Assembly: GCA_003151955.1 (NCBI GenBank)
Contig: PLZB01000024.1
Span: forward strand, 62,001 to 126,000
DNA: 64,000 nt
Origin: Acidimicrobiaceae bacterium
GTDB lineage: Bacteria > Actinomycetota > Acidimicrobiia > Acidimicrobiales > UBA8190
Reading direction: 5' to 3'
Part shown: positions 49,928 to 57,457 of the stretch, piece after piece
Layout of the letters: every line of letters begins with the position of its first letter
Position numbering within the stretch: position 1 is the stretch's first letter
Program-made: the position numbers and the translations under genes
The notes under the pieces: model-generated
Seen by the model: only the letters and a program-made list of their open reading frames with translations
Told to the model about the DNA's origin: nothing
The model's database searches: none

Positions 49928-50323
49928 ATGTCTGCTGCTGACCGACCGACCCGCTTTGCCGTGGACCTCCTCGAGTCCGCCGCAGTGGAGGGCAGACGGG
50001 AGAGTCGCTCGACGAAGCAGCAACTGGACCACTGGGCCAGGGTAGGCCGGGCCGTCTCCATGCACGGGACCGCCGGCCGCCTCCGGGTGGAGAGGGCGCT
50101 CGCCGGGGAGTTGCCGCTCAGCGGGCTGGTCGAAAGCGAGCGTCTTGTCGCCAACGCGGAGCTGGATGTGGAGATCCAACGGCGGGCCGAGGCCATCTCC
50201 TTCGGAGCGCAACTGGCCGCAGAAGGGGTGACCACCGTCGCCCTCGCCGACGACGGCACCCTGCTCGAGCACCGCCCTGACGGCTCGGTCACCGTCGTCG
50301 CTGCGCCGACCCGTTCCGGGTGA
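49928..50323 (+). CDS. ParD-like antitoxin
   Basis: The protein has 131 residues from the ATG at 49928, set by GAGGAG 8 nt upstream. RFAVDLLESAAVEGRRESRS followed by TKQQLDHWARVGRAVS matches the ParD-like ribbon-helix-helix family (HWARxG). The C-terminal part (VALADDGTLLEHRPDGSVTVV) is a beta hairpin typical of the group. The zeta-type toxin gene overlaps by 4 nt. Confidence 0.85.
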   Translation: MSAADRPTRFAVDLLESAAVEGRRESRSTKQQLDHWARVGRAVSMHGTAGRLRVERALAGELPLSGLVESERLVANAELDVEIQRRAEAISFGAQLAAEGVTTVALADDGTLLEHRPDGSVTVVAAPTRSG

Positions 50324-50898
50324 GCCGCCTCGACCTCGTTGTCGGACCCAACGGGGCGGGGAAGTCGACCTTCGTCCGCCTGATCGTGGCCCCGGCCTGG
50401 CCGGCAGCGGCCTTCGTCAACGCCGACGAGATCGCCGCCCGGAAATGGCCCGACGACACGGAGGCGCACGCTTACGAGGCGGCTGAGATCGCGGCTGCTA
50501 CCCGGTCACGGCTGATCGAGCTCCGTCACCCCCTGATCGCCGAGACGGTCTTCTCCCATCCCTCCAAGCTCGACCTGATCGACGGGGCGACTGCAGCGGG
50601 CTACTACGTGGCCCTCCACGTCCTGATGGTTCCCGAAGACCTGGCCGTGGACCGCGTGGACTACCGGAGGGCCAGCGGCGGTCACGGGGTGCCGGTGGCC
50701 AAGATCCGAGAGCGCTACCAACGCCTCTGGGCACTGGTGGTCGACGCCGTGCCCAAAGCTTCATCGGCAACGTTCTGGGACAACTCCCAGCTTGCCGGCC
50801 CCCGGCAGGTTGCGTTGTTCATCGACGGGCTGGTCGTCGGGAGACCCATGTGGCCAACGTGGGCTCCGGCGGACCTCACCAGACGATGGCCCGCTTAG
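50320..50898 (+). CDS. Zeta-type toxin / P-loop kinase
   Basis: The protein has 192 residues from a GTG. Walker A is GPNGAGKST (9-17), followed by NADEIAARKWP, ETVFSHPSKLDLID and a basic RVDYRRASGGHGVP, as in zeta toxins that phosphorylate UDP-N-acetylglucosamine or other small substrates. The partner is a ParD-like protein, not epsilon. The stop overlaps the 3' end of the acyl-CoA dehydrogenase gene on the other strand. Confidence 0.88.
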   Translation: MSRLDLVVGPNGAGKSTFVRLIVAPAWPAAAFVNADEIAARKWPDDTEAHAYEAAEIAAATRSRLIELRHPLIAETVFSHPSKLDLIDGATAAGYYVALHVLMVPEDLAVDRVDYRRASGGHGVPVAKIRERYQRLWALVVDAVPKASSATFWDNSQLAGPRQVALFIDGLVVGRPMWPTWAPADLTRRWPA

Positions 50899-52022
50899 TC
50901 GAGGACGGCAGCGGCCACCAGCTCCTCGAGGTAGCGGGTGTCCCACCAGGTGATCTGGAGCTGCTTGGCCCGGCGGAAGTAGAGCTGGATGTCGAACTCG
51001 AGGGTGAAGCCGATCCCGCCGAAGACCTGCTGGGCCATGGCGGTGACGTCCCGGAAGGTCTGGCCGGCGAAGAGCTTGGCCATGGGGGCGAGCTTCCCGA
51101 TGTCACGGCCGTCGGCGGCGGCCCAGGCCGCCTCGTGAACGAGGGTCTCGGCCCCGTCGACGGTGGTCGCCGCGTCGGCGAGGTAGTGGGCCAGGGCCTG
51201 GAAGGCGCCGAGGGGCTTGTCGAACTGGTGGCGGTCCTTGGCGTACTGGACGGTGATCTCGAGGGCGTGGCGGGCCCCGCCGACGGCCTGGGCGGCGAGG
51301 AGGATGATCCCCTCGTGCATCTGGGCGTCCCAGGTGGACCAGCCCGAGCCGGCCGGGCCGACCCGGTCGGCGGGGGTGACCCGGACCCGGTCGAGGTCGA
51401 CCCGGAACTGGGTGTCAGAGGAGATGGAGTGCTGCTGGGTCAGGGTGACCCCCTCAGCGGCTGGGTCGACGAGGAAGAGGTCGACGTCGCCGGGGGCGTC
51501 CCCGGTCCGGGCCAGGACGAGGAGGGCGGCGGCGGCCCCGGCGAAGGCGACGTGGCGCTTGGCCCCGGTCAGGGTGAAGCCGTCACCGTCGGGCTCGGCC
51601 CGGAGCTGGACCCCCTTCGGTCCGAAGCCGTTCTCGGGCTCGAGCCAGGCCGGGGTGAGAATGGCGTCCCCGGCGATGATCCGGGGGAGCCAGGCGGCCT
51701 GCTGATCGGCGGAGCCGGCCCGGGCCAGGACCCCGCCCGCCATCACGGCGGTGACGAAGTGGGGGGTGGGGGCGAGGGAACGACCGAGCTCCTCGTAGAC
51801 GGCGACCCCTTCCAGGAGGGTCATCCCGGAGCCACCGTGGGCCTCGGGGAGGAGGAGGCCGATGAGGTCGAGCTGGGCCAGCTGCTTCCAGAGGTCGGCG
51901 GGGTAGCCGGTGGGGTCGTCCTCGAGCTCCCGGACCACCGCCAGGGGGCTCGAAGTGGCGCAGACGCCCCGGACGGTGTCCCGGAGCATCTCCTGCTCGT
52001 CGGTGAAGTCGAGATTCAGCAC
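50895..52022 (-). CDS. Acyl-CoA dehydrogenase (ACAD), short form
   Basis: The protein has 375 residues from a GTG at 52022 with GAGGAG 6 nt upstream. The ACAD fold is recognisable: LDFTDEQEMLRDTVRGVC, LLPEAHGGSGMTLLEG, RHQFDKPLGAFQALAHYLAD and QVFGGIGFT. The catalytic Glu region and FAD-binding segments are diverged, as in the second subunits of heteromeric ACADs (FadE-type alpha2-beta2 enzymes) used for steroid or branched side chains. A full ACAD lies upstream in the same operon (54209-55390), which fits a two-subunit enzyme (inference). Confidence 0.88.
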   Translation of the reverse strand: MLNLDFTDEQEMLRDTVRGVCATSSPLAVVRELEDDPTGYPADLWKQLAQLDLIGLLLPEAHGGSGMTLLEGVAVYEELGRSLAPTPHFVTAVMAGGVLARAGSADQQAAWLPRIIAGDAILTPAWLEPENGFGPKGVQLRAEPDGDGFTLTGAKRHVAFAGAAAALLVLARTGDAPGDVDLFLVDPAAEGVTLTQQHSISSDTQFRVDLDRVRVTPADRVGPAGSGWSTWDAQMHEGIILLAAQAVGGARHALEITVQYAKDRHQFDKPLGAFQALAHYLADAATTVDGAETLVHEAAWAAADGRDIGKLAPMAKLFAGQTFRDVTAMAQQVFGGIGFTLEFDIQLYFRRAKQLQITWWDTRYLEELVAAAVLD

Positions 52023-52039
52023 GGTCGTCTCCTCGGGGG

Positions 52040-52522
52040 TCAGGGGGTCCAGCGGTCCCCGGAGCGGCTCCAGGGGTTGTCGTCGTCGGTGGTGGGGAGG
52101 GCGAGGCGGGCGTGGCAGGAGGTCTTGAGGTCGCCCCCGACGGAGAGGGTGACGTCGACGCCGATCCAGCCGCAGCCGGTGTCGTCGCTGACCACCTCGT
52201 CGACGGTCCCGGTGAAGACCATGGTGTCGCCGGGGAAGACGGAGCCCTTCATCCGGAAGGTCATCCGACCCAGCCGGCCCCGGGGGCCGGTCCAGTCGGT
52301 GAGGTAGCGCTCGAACCAGGCGGCCTGGTTGGGGGTGTTGAGGAAGATGTCCCGGACCCCGTTGCGATCGACCGCGAAGTCCTTGTCGTGGTGCATGGGC
52401 CGCCAGTCCCGGCTGGCCAGGGCCCCGAGGACGACGGTGGTGGCGGTGACGTCGTAGGGGAGGTCGGGGAGGCGGTCCCCGACGGTGACGGCGGGGAGGG
52501 TGAGGCGGGGAGCGGTTGTCAC
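52040..52522 (-). CDS. MaoC-type hydratase
   Basis: The protein has 160 residues; the GTG overlaps the stop of the upstream gene. A single hot-dog domain carries ALASRDWRPMHHDKDFA, the hydratase motif with catalytic Asp/His, and GCGWIGVDVTLSVGGDLKT in the C-terminal strands. It pairs with the upstream hot-dog protein, probably as a heterodimeric enoyl-CoA hydratase such as those acting on bulky steroid-like acyl-CoA. Confidence 0.85.
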   Translation of the reverse strand: MTTAPRLTLPAVTVGDRLPDLPYDVTATTVVLGALASRDWRPMHHDKDFAVDRNGVRDIFLNTPNQAAWFERYLTDWTGPRGRLGRMTFRMKGSVFPGDTMVFTGTVDEVVSDDTGCGWIGVDVTLSVGGDLKTSCHARLALPTTDDDNPWSRSGDRWTP

Positions 52523-53049
52523 GGGGCCACCCCTGCTTCGGACCCGGCCCGGCGGTAGCCGAAGCCGGTGTAGGACTCGACCCCGACGAGGGCACCGGCC
52601 TGGTTGGTGTACTCGACCTCGATGACCCAGAACCGGCCCGTCCCGAGCTTCGTCGTCTTCTCGGGGGAGACGGAGCGGAGGATCTGGCGGGTGGTGAGGA
52701 GGTCGCCGGGGCGGACGGGGTCGTGGAAGACGATGGTGTTCTCGGTCATGACGGCCTCGGGGAGGCCGAGGGCCTCCTTCAGGTCGAAGTGGATCTGGAG
52801 GGGGAGGGCCACCCTGTCCCGGCCCGGGGCCCAGTGGTGGGGTCGGAACCAGACGGAGAGCATCGTCGGGGGGGCGATGGGACCCCCGGTGAGGGCGTCG
52901 GCGACGTCGTCGTCCCAGAAGAGGGGGTTCCCGTTCTCGACGGCGGAGCAGGTCGACCAGACATAGCCCCGCTCGACGGGGAACTCCCCGGCCTCCTCGT
53001 ACTGCTCGACCCCGATGAGGGCCTCGATGTCGGCGGACAGGTCGGTCAC
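52519..53049 (-). CDS. MaoC N-terminal-type dehydratase (FAS1-like hot-dog)
   Basis: The protein has 176 residues from a GTG at 53049 that overlaps the CoA transferase stop (GTGA). The pattern is of the MaoC dehydratase N-terminal family: GPIAPPTMLSVWFRPHHW, ENTIVFHDPVRPGDLLTTRQIL and FWVIEVEYTNQAGALVG. It lacks the catalytic D-x-x-P-I-H motif and likely forms the non-catalytic half of a hydratase with the gene that follows. Confidence 0.83.
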   Translation of the reverse strand: MTDLSADIEALIGVEQYEEAGEFPVERGYVWSTCSAVENGNPLFWDDDVADALTGGPIAPPTMLSVWFRPHHWAPGRDRVALPLQIHFDLKEALGLPEAVMTENTIVFHDPVRPGDLLTTRQILRSVSPEKTTKLGTGRFWVIEVEYTNQAGALVGVESYTGFGYRRAGSEAGVAP

Positions 53050-54209
53050 GCCACCACTCCCCTCTGGCGGAGCTCGGCGACGGCGGCCGGATCGAGCCCG
53101 GCTCCGGCCAGGAGCTCGTCGGTGTCGGTCACATCGGCAGGCCGGACGGCCACCGTCCCCAGGGTGGGGGGCATCCCGGCCAGGATGGGGCCGAGCTGGC
53201 GGAAGGTCCCGGTCGCGTCCTCCTTGGCCTCGACGACGGCACCCCGGTAGGCGAACTGGGGGTCGGCGGTGGCCTCGGCGACGGTCTGGACGGGGGCCAG
53301 GCAGGTGTCGGCCCCAGCCAGCTCCTCGACCCAGTCGTCCCGGTCCCGCCGGGCGAAGGCGGCGGCGAAGTCGGCCCGGATCCGGTCCTGGACGGCGTCG
53401 TCGCCCTGGTGGTCGATCCACTGGGCGCAGTCGAGGGCCCGGCAGAGGTTGGCGTAGAACTTGGGCTCGATGGCCCCGACGGCGAGCCAGCGACCGTCGG
53501 CGGCCCGGTAGGTGCCGTAGCAGGCGTAGCGGCCCGTGAGGATGTCGTGGCCCGGGCCGGGGTCGGCCCCGGTGGCCAGGTGCTCGTCGGCCTGGAGGGA
53601 CATGAGCCAGAGGACGCCGTCGGCGACGGAGACGTCGAGGTAGGCCCCCTCCCCGGTCCGGCCCCGGCCGGCCAGGGCGGCGGTGACAGCCAGGGCGGCC
53701 TGCATCCCGCCGGCGGCGGCGTCGGCGATGGTGGCCCCGGGGACGGGGGGGCCGCCGTCGGCCCGGGGCTCGGTCGAGGCCAGGTAGCCCCCGACGGCGA
53801 GGTAGTCGATGTCGTGGCCGGCCCAGGAGGCGCGGGGGCCGGTCTGGCCGAAGCCGGTGGTGGAGCAGTAGACGACGGCGGGGTTGACGGCCCGGACGGC
53901 CTCGTAGCCGATCTCGAGGCGGTCGACGACCCCGGGCCGGAAGCTCTCGACGACGACGTCGGCCCGGGCGGCCAGGGCCAGGAAGGCCTCCCGGCCGGCG
54001 GGGTCCCGGACGTCGAGGTGGATCCGCTGCATCCCCCGGTGGCCGGAGTAGGCCCAGAAGGCGGGGACGATGGCGTCGTGACCCCGGCCGGGGACGGGGC
54101 CGACCTTGACCACGGTGGCCCCGTAGTCGGCCAGGAGCCGGGTGGAGCGGGAGGCGGGTCCGACGGAGGAGAGGTCGAGGACGGTGACGCCCTCGAGGGG
54201 GCCGGCCAT
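53046..54209 (-). CDS. Family III CoA transferase (CaiB/BaiF)
   Basis: The protein has 387 residues; the ATG overlaps the ACAD stop by 1 nt. Family motifs: GVTVLDLSSVGPASRSTRLLADYGATVVKV (read in part, N terminus), NPAVVYCSTTGFGQTGP, the catalytic Asp in AGHDIDYLA and GEGAYLDVSVADGVLWLM. It moves CoA between carboxylic acids in the cytoplasm and could activate the substrate degraded by this operon. Confidence 0.92.
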   Translation of the reverse strand: MAGPLEGVTVLDLSSVGPASRSTRLLADYGATVVKVGPVPGRGHDAIVPAFWAYSGHRGMQRIHLDVRDPAGREAFLALAARADVVVESFRPGVVDRLEIGYEAVRAVNPAVVYCSTTGFGQTGPRASWAGHDIDYLAVGGYLASTEPRADGGPPVPGATIADAAAGGMQAALAVTAALAGRGRTGEGAYLDVSVADGVLWLMSLQADEHLATGADPGPGHDILTGRYACYGTYRAADGRWLAVGAIEPKFYANLCRALDCAQWIDHQGDDAVQDRIRADFAAAFARRDRDDWVEELAGADTCLAPVQTVAEATADPQFAYRGAVVEAKEDATGTFRQLGPILAGMPPTLGTVAVRPADVTDTDELLAGAGLDPAAVAELRQRGVVA

Positions 54210-55390
54210 CAGAAGTTCTTGGGGAGGCCGAGCTTCCGGCGGGCGATGATGTTCTTCTGGATCTCGGAGGCGCCGCCGCCGATGGTGTCGATGACGGTGT
54301 AGCGGTAGGTCGACTCGGCCCGGCCGACCAGGGGGGCCTCGGCGGTGTGGACCCGGAGCTGGCTCCCGGGACCGGTCAGGTCCATGGTGGCGTCGGCGAG
54401 CCGGCGGGAGTACTCGGTGGCGTAGAGCTTGTACTCGGAGGCCTCGCTCGTCGGGGGGGCTCCCCCCTTGGCCGAGGCGGCCACGAACTTGAGACCGAGG
54501 ACCCGGGCCACCTCGGCCTGGGTGTGGAGCTGGGCGATCCGCTGACGGACGACGGGGTCGGACTTGAGGGGCTCGCCGTCGCGGACGGCATCACGGACGT
54601 AGTCGGTGAGGAGGTCGAGACGCTGCTTGATGGGGGAGTAGGTGAAGAGGGTGAAGCGCTCGAGGTCGAGGGCCTCGGAGATGTACTGGAAGCCCTTGTT
54701 GAGCTCCCCCACCACGTAGTCGTCGGGGACGAAGACGTCGTCGAGGTAGACCTCGTTGGTCCGCTCGTCGCCCATGGTCCAGATGGCCTTGACGGTGATG
54801 TTGGGCTGGTCGAGGGGGACGAGGAAGAGGGAGATCCCGTGGTGCTTGGGGGCGTCGGGATCGGTCCGGGCCCCGACCCAGTACCACTCGGCGAAGTGGG
54901 CCGAGGTGGTCCAGGTCTTCTGGCCGTTCAGGAGCCATCCCCCGTCCACCTTGGTGGCCTTCAGCTGCATGGAGGCGGCGTCGGAGCCGGCGTTGGGCTC
55001 GGAGTAGCCGACGGCGAACTCGACCTCGTTCCGGAGGATCTTGGGGAGGAACTCCCCCTTCAGGCGGTCGTTCCCGTGGGCGATGACCGTCTTCCCGATG
55101 ATCCCGACCCCCTTCCCGATCTGGGGACCGCCCCGGCGGGCCAGGGCCTCGTTCAGGAGGTACTCGTAGACACCCTCCCCTTCCGAGCCGCCGACGTCCT
55201 TGGGCCAGGTCATCCCCAGCCAGCCCCGCTCCCCCAGCTTGGCCATGAAGGCCCGCCGCTTGGGGGTGTCGACGATCTGGGCCATGTTCTCCCGGGTGAC
55301 GTCGAAGACCTCGGGGTCGTCGTTCTCGTCGAGGAACTTCTCGACCTCCTCGACGAAAGCGAGCTGCTCCGGTGCGAACTCGAAGTCCAT
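54209..55390 (-). CDS. Acyl-CoA dehydrogenase (ACAD), long form, first gene of operon
   Basis: The protein has 393 residues; the ATG at 55390 has GGAGG 7 nt upstream, and the operator at 55444 lies 54 bp further up. It has the complete ACAD layout: MDFEFAPEQLAFVEEV, LNEALARRGGPQIGKGVGI, GYSEPNAGSDAASMQ, NGQKTWTTSAHFAEW and IDTIGGGASEIQKNIIARRKLGLP. The GGGASEIQ motif is that of FadE-like enzymes acting on CoA esters of complex or cyclic acids. With the CoA transferase, two hot-dog proteins and the second ACAD it forms a beta-oxidation-like set on one transcript. Confidence 0.92.
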   Translation of the reverse strand: MDFEFAPEQLAFVEEVEKFLDENDDPEVFDVTRENMAQIVDTPKRRAFMAKLGERGWLGMTWPKDVGGSEGEGVYEYLLNEALARRGGPQIGKGVGIIGKTVIAHGNDRLKGEFLPKILRNEVEFAVGYSEPNAGSDAASMQLKATKVDGGWLLNGQKTWTTSAHFAEWYWVGARTDPDAPKHHGISLFLVPLDQPNITVKAIWTMGDERTNEVYLDDVFVPDDYVVGELNKGFQYISEALDLERFTLFTYSPIKQRLDLLTDYVRDAVRDGEPLKSDPVVRQRIAQLHTQAEVARVLGLKFVAASAKGGAPPTSEASEYKLYATEYSRRLADATMDLTGPGSQLRVHTAEAPLVGRAESTYRYTVIDTIGGGASEIQKNIIARRKLGLPKNF

Positions 55391-55443
55391 GGACCCCTCC
55401 AGCTGGTTCCGACCCACGGCCGTGCGCACTGCCGAGCCGTTTC

Positions 55444-55458
55444 CTGACTGACCGTCAG
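55444..55458. promoter_or_regulatory. Operator CTGAC-n5-GTCAG upstream of ACAD operon
   Basis: CTGACTGACCGTCAG is an inverted repeat of 5-bp arms around 5 bp. It differs by one base from 55981-55995, which precedes the divergent thiolase operon. Shared sequence suggests one TetR-type regulator for both (inference). Confidence 0.65.
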
Positions 55459-55631
55459 ATTTGGTGAGGCCCACTGTAGAGGCCGGATCGCGAGGGCGCC
55501 AGCGCGGCCGCCGGGGATCTCAGTTCGGATGGGGAATCCCTGGAGTATCTGCGATCCCGGAAGCCTGACGATCGGCCCCGTCTGGCCAAATCGCCGCCCT
55601 GAAATCTCCGGATCGCCGCTCCGGAACCCCT

Positions 55632-55794
55632 GGGCGGGAGAGCGGGCGGATCCAAGACGACCTCGCTCATCGTCGGCTTCGCCGACGGCTACACGCTGCG
55701 GCTGGAGAGCAACGGCAGAGACTTCGACAGGACGAAGCAGATGGCTGCCGAGCTGGGGCAGGTCACCGGCCCGCTCGGCGGTCACCCGCGCTGA
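55632..55794 (+). pseudogene. Gene remnant without start codon
   Basis: The frame reads TTSLIVGFADGYTLRLE, then FDRTKQMAAELGQVTGPLGG, and stops at 55792. A stop upstream and the absence of any start codon mark it as the 3' end of a lost gene. The rest of 55459-55801 shows nothing else. Confidence 0.4.
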
Positions 55795-55801
55795 AGCGAC
55801 A

Positions 55802-55957
55802 TCAGCGGATGAGTCCGAGGCCCTTCTGGCAGTGGGGGCCGCCCCAGTGCTCGACGATCCGGCCGTCGGGGATGCGGAGGATGGCGGTGCCGTTGACCGT
55901 CCGGTTCGAGACGACGAGGTCGTCGGACTCGATGAGGAGGTCAACGGTGAAGGCCAT
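55802..55957 (-). pseudogene. C-terminal fragment of a SnoaL-like (NTF2 fold) protein
   Basis: 51 codons from an internal ATG read MAFTVDLLIESDDLVVSNRT, then AILRIPDGRIVEHWGG and KGLGLIR. This is the C-terminal half of a SnoaL-like protein; the codons just upstream (AAFPD) also fit the family, but the reading then meets the operator at 55981, so the N-terminal half is gone. Confidence 0.6.
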
Positions 55958-55980
55958 GTCGGGGAAGGCCGCGGGCCTAT

Positions 55981-55995
55981 CTGACTGATCGTCAG
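55981..55995. promoter_or_regulatory. Operator CTGAC-n5-GTCAG upstream of thiolase operon
   Basis: CTGACTGATCGTCAG, 22 bp before the ATG at 56018 and one base different from the copy at 55444. It probably overlaps the promoter of the plus-strand operon. Confidence 0.65.
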
Positions 55996-56017
55996 AACGG
56001 GGCTAGGATCGGGGTCG

Positions 56018-57457
56018 ATGCGAGGAATCGTCAGCTCCGGCGGCTATGTCCCCTACCGGCGTCTCCAGCGCTCGGCCGTGGCCGGGCTCCTGGGCTCGGG
56101 CGGGGGGAAGGGGACCCGGTCGGTGGCCTCCCACGACGAGGACACCACCACGATGGGGGTGGAGGCGGCCCGGCTTGCGCTGCGGTCGGCCCCCGGAGCG
56201 GCCCCGACGTCCCTCTGGTTCGCCACCGCCAGTCCGGCCTACCTCGACAAGACCAACGCCACCGCCGTCCACGCCGCCCTCCGGCTCCCCGGGGAGGTGT
56301 CCGCCCTCGACTTCGGGGGGGCGCTGCGATCGGGGATCGGGGCCCTCGGGGCCGCCCTGGCCGGCGGGGGGACGACCCTGGTGGTCCTCTCCGACCAGCG
56401 GGACGGGCTCCCGGGCGGGGGCGACGAGTCGGCCGGGGGGGACGGGGCCGCCGCCCTCCTCGTGGCCGAGGACGGGCCGGGGAGCCCGGTCATGGCCGAG
56501 TACCTCGGTGGGGCCTCGGCCACCGACGAATTCGTGGACCGGTGGCGGGCCCCGGGGGATCGTCGGTCGAAGTCCTGGGAGGAGCGCTTCGGGGAGACCA
56601 GATACGTCCCCCTGGGCCGGAGCACCTTCGACCGGGCCCTGAAGGACGCCGGGCTCACCCCCGAGGGGGTCGACCGGGTCATCGTGACCGGGATGCACCT
56701 CCGGGCCAACAAGGCCCTGGCCGGGAAGCTCGGGGTGGCCCCCGAGGCCCTGGCCGACGACCTGGCCGCCACCGTGGGTCAGACCGGCGCCGCCCACCCC
56801 GGGCTGGTCCTGGCCGCCGTCCTCGAGACCTCCCGGCCCGGCCAGGTCATCGCCCTCGTCCACCTGGCCGACGGGGCCGAGGTCCTCCTGCTGCGGACCA
56901 CCCCGGCCCGGGCCGACTGGGAACCGACCCGGCCCGTGGCCGACCAGATCGCCGCCGCCGCCGACCTCCCCTACGGGAAGTTCCTGGCCTGGCGGGGGAT
57001 GCTCACCCCCGAGCCCCCCCGGCGACCCGAGCCCCAGCGGGTCTCGACGCCGGCGGCCTGGCGGGCCGAGGACTGGAAGTACGGCTTCGTCGGCTCGAGG
57101 GACCGGTCCTCGGGGGCGGTCCACCTCCCCCCCTCCCGGGTCTCGATGGAGGGGGGGGCCGTCGACGAGATGGAGCCCGCCCCCATGGCCGACGTCCAGG
57201 GGACCATCGTCACCTCCACCATCGACCGGCTGGCCTACTCCCCCAGCCCCCCCATCGTCTTCGCCGTCGTCGACTTCGACGGGGGGGGACGGTTCCCGGT
57301 GGAGATGACCGACGTCGAGGCCGAGGCCGTCGCCATCGGGGACCGGGTGGAGATGACCTTCCGCCGGCTCTACTCCGCCGACGGGATCCACGACTACTTC
57401 TGGAAGGCCCGCCCCGTCCCCGCCGCGGGTCCACCGACGGCGGAGGAGACGGGCTGA
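56018..57457 (+). CDS. HMG-CoA synthase-like protein fused to DUF35 OB-fold, cysteine-free
   Basis: The protein has 479 residues. Residues 1-325 follow the thiolase-superfamily HMG-CoA synthase fold (GIVSSGGYVPYRRL, FDRALKDAGLTPEGVDRVIVTG, VGQTGAAHPGLVLAAVLE), and residues about 345-465 are a DUF35-type OB domain (VQGTIVTSTIDRLAYSP, VDFDGGGRFPVEMTD). The active-site Cys region reads LDFGGALRSG and the DUF35 zinc-ribbon cysteines are also absent; the protein has no Cys at all. It therefore cannot be a normal synthase and is better seen as a non-catalytic partner of the thiolase-like protein that follows, with a 1-nt overlap. Confidence 0.85.
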   Translation: MRGIVSSGGYVPYRRLQRSAVAGLLGSGGGKGTRSVASHDEDTTTMGVEAARLALRSAPGAAPTSLWFATASPAYLDKTNATAVHAALRLPGEVSALDFGGALRSGIGALGAALAGGGTTLVVLSDQRDGLPGGGDESAGGDGAAALLVAEDGPGSPVMAEYLGGASATDEFVDRWRAPGDRRSKSWEERFGETRYVPLGRSTFDRALKDAGLTPEGVDRVIVTGMHLRANKALAGKLGVAPEALADDLAATVGQTGAAHPGLVLAAVLETSRPGQVIALVHLADGAEVLLLRTTPARADWEPTRPVADQIAAAADLPYGKFLAWRGMLTPEPPRRPEPQRVSTPAAWRAEDWKYGFVGSRDRSSGAVHLPPSRVSMEGGAVDEMEPAPMADVQGTIVTSTIDRLAYSPSPPIVFAVVDFDGGGRFPVEMTDVEAEAVAIGDRVEMTFRRLYSADGIHDYFWKARPVPAAGPPTAEETG

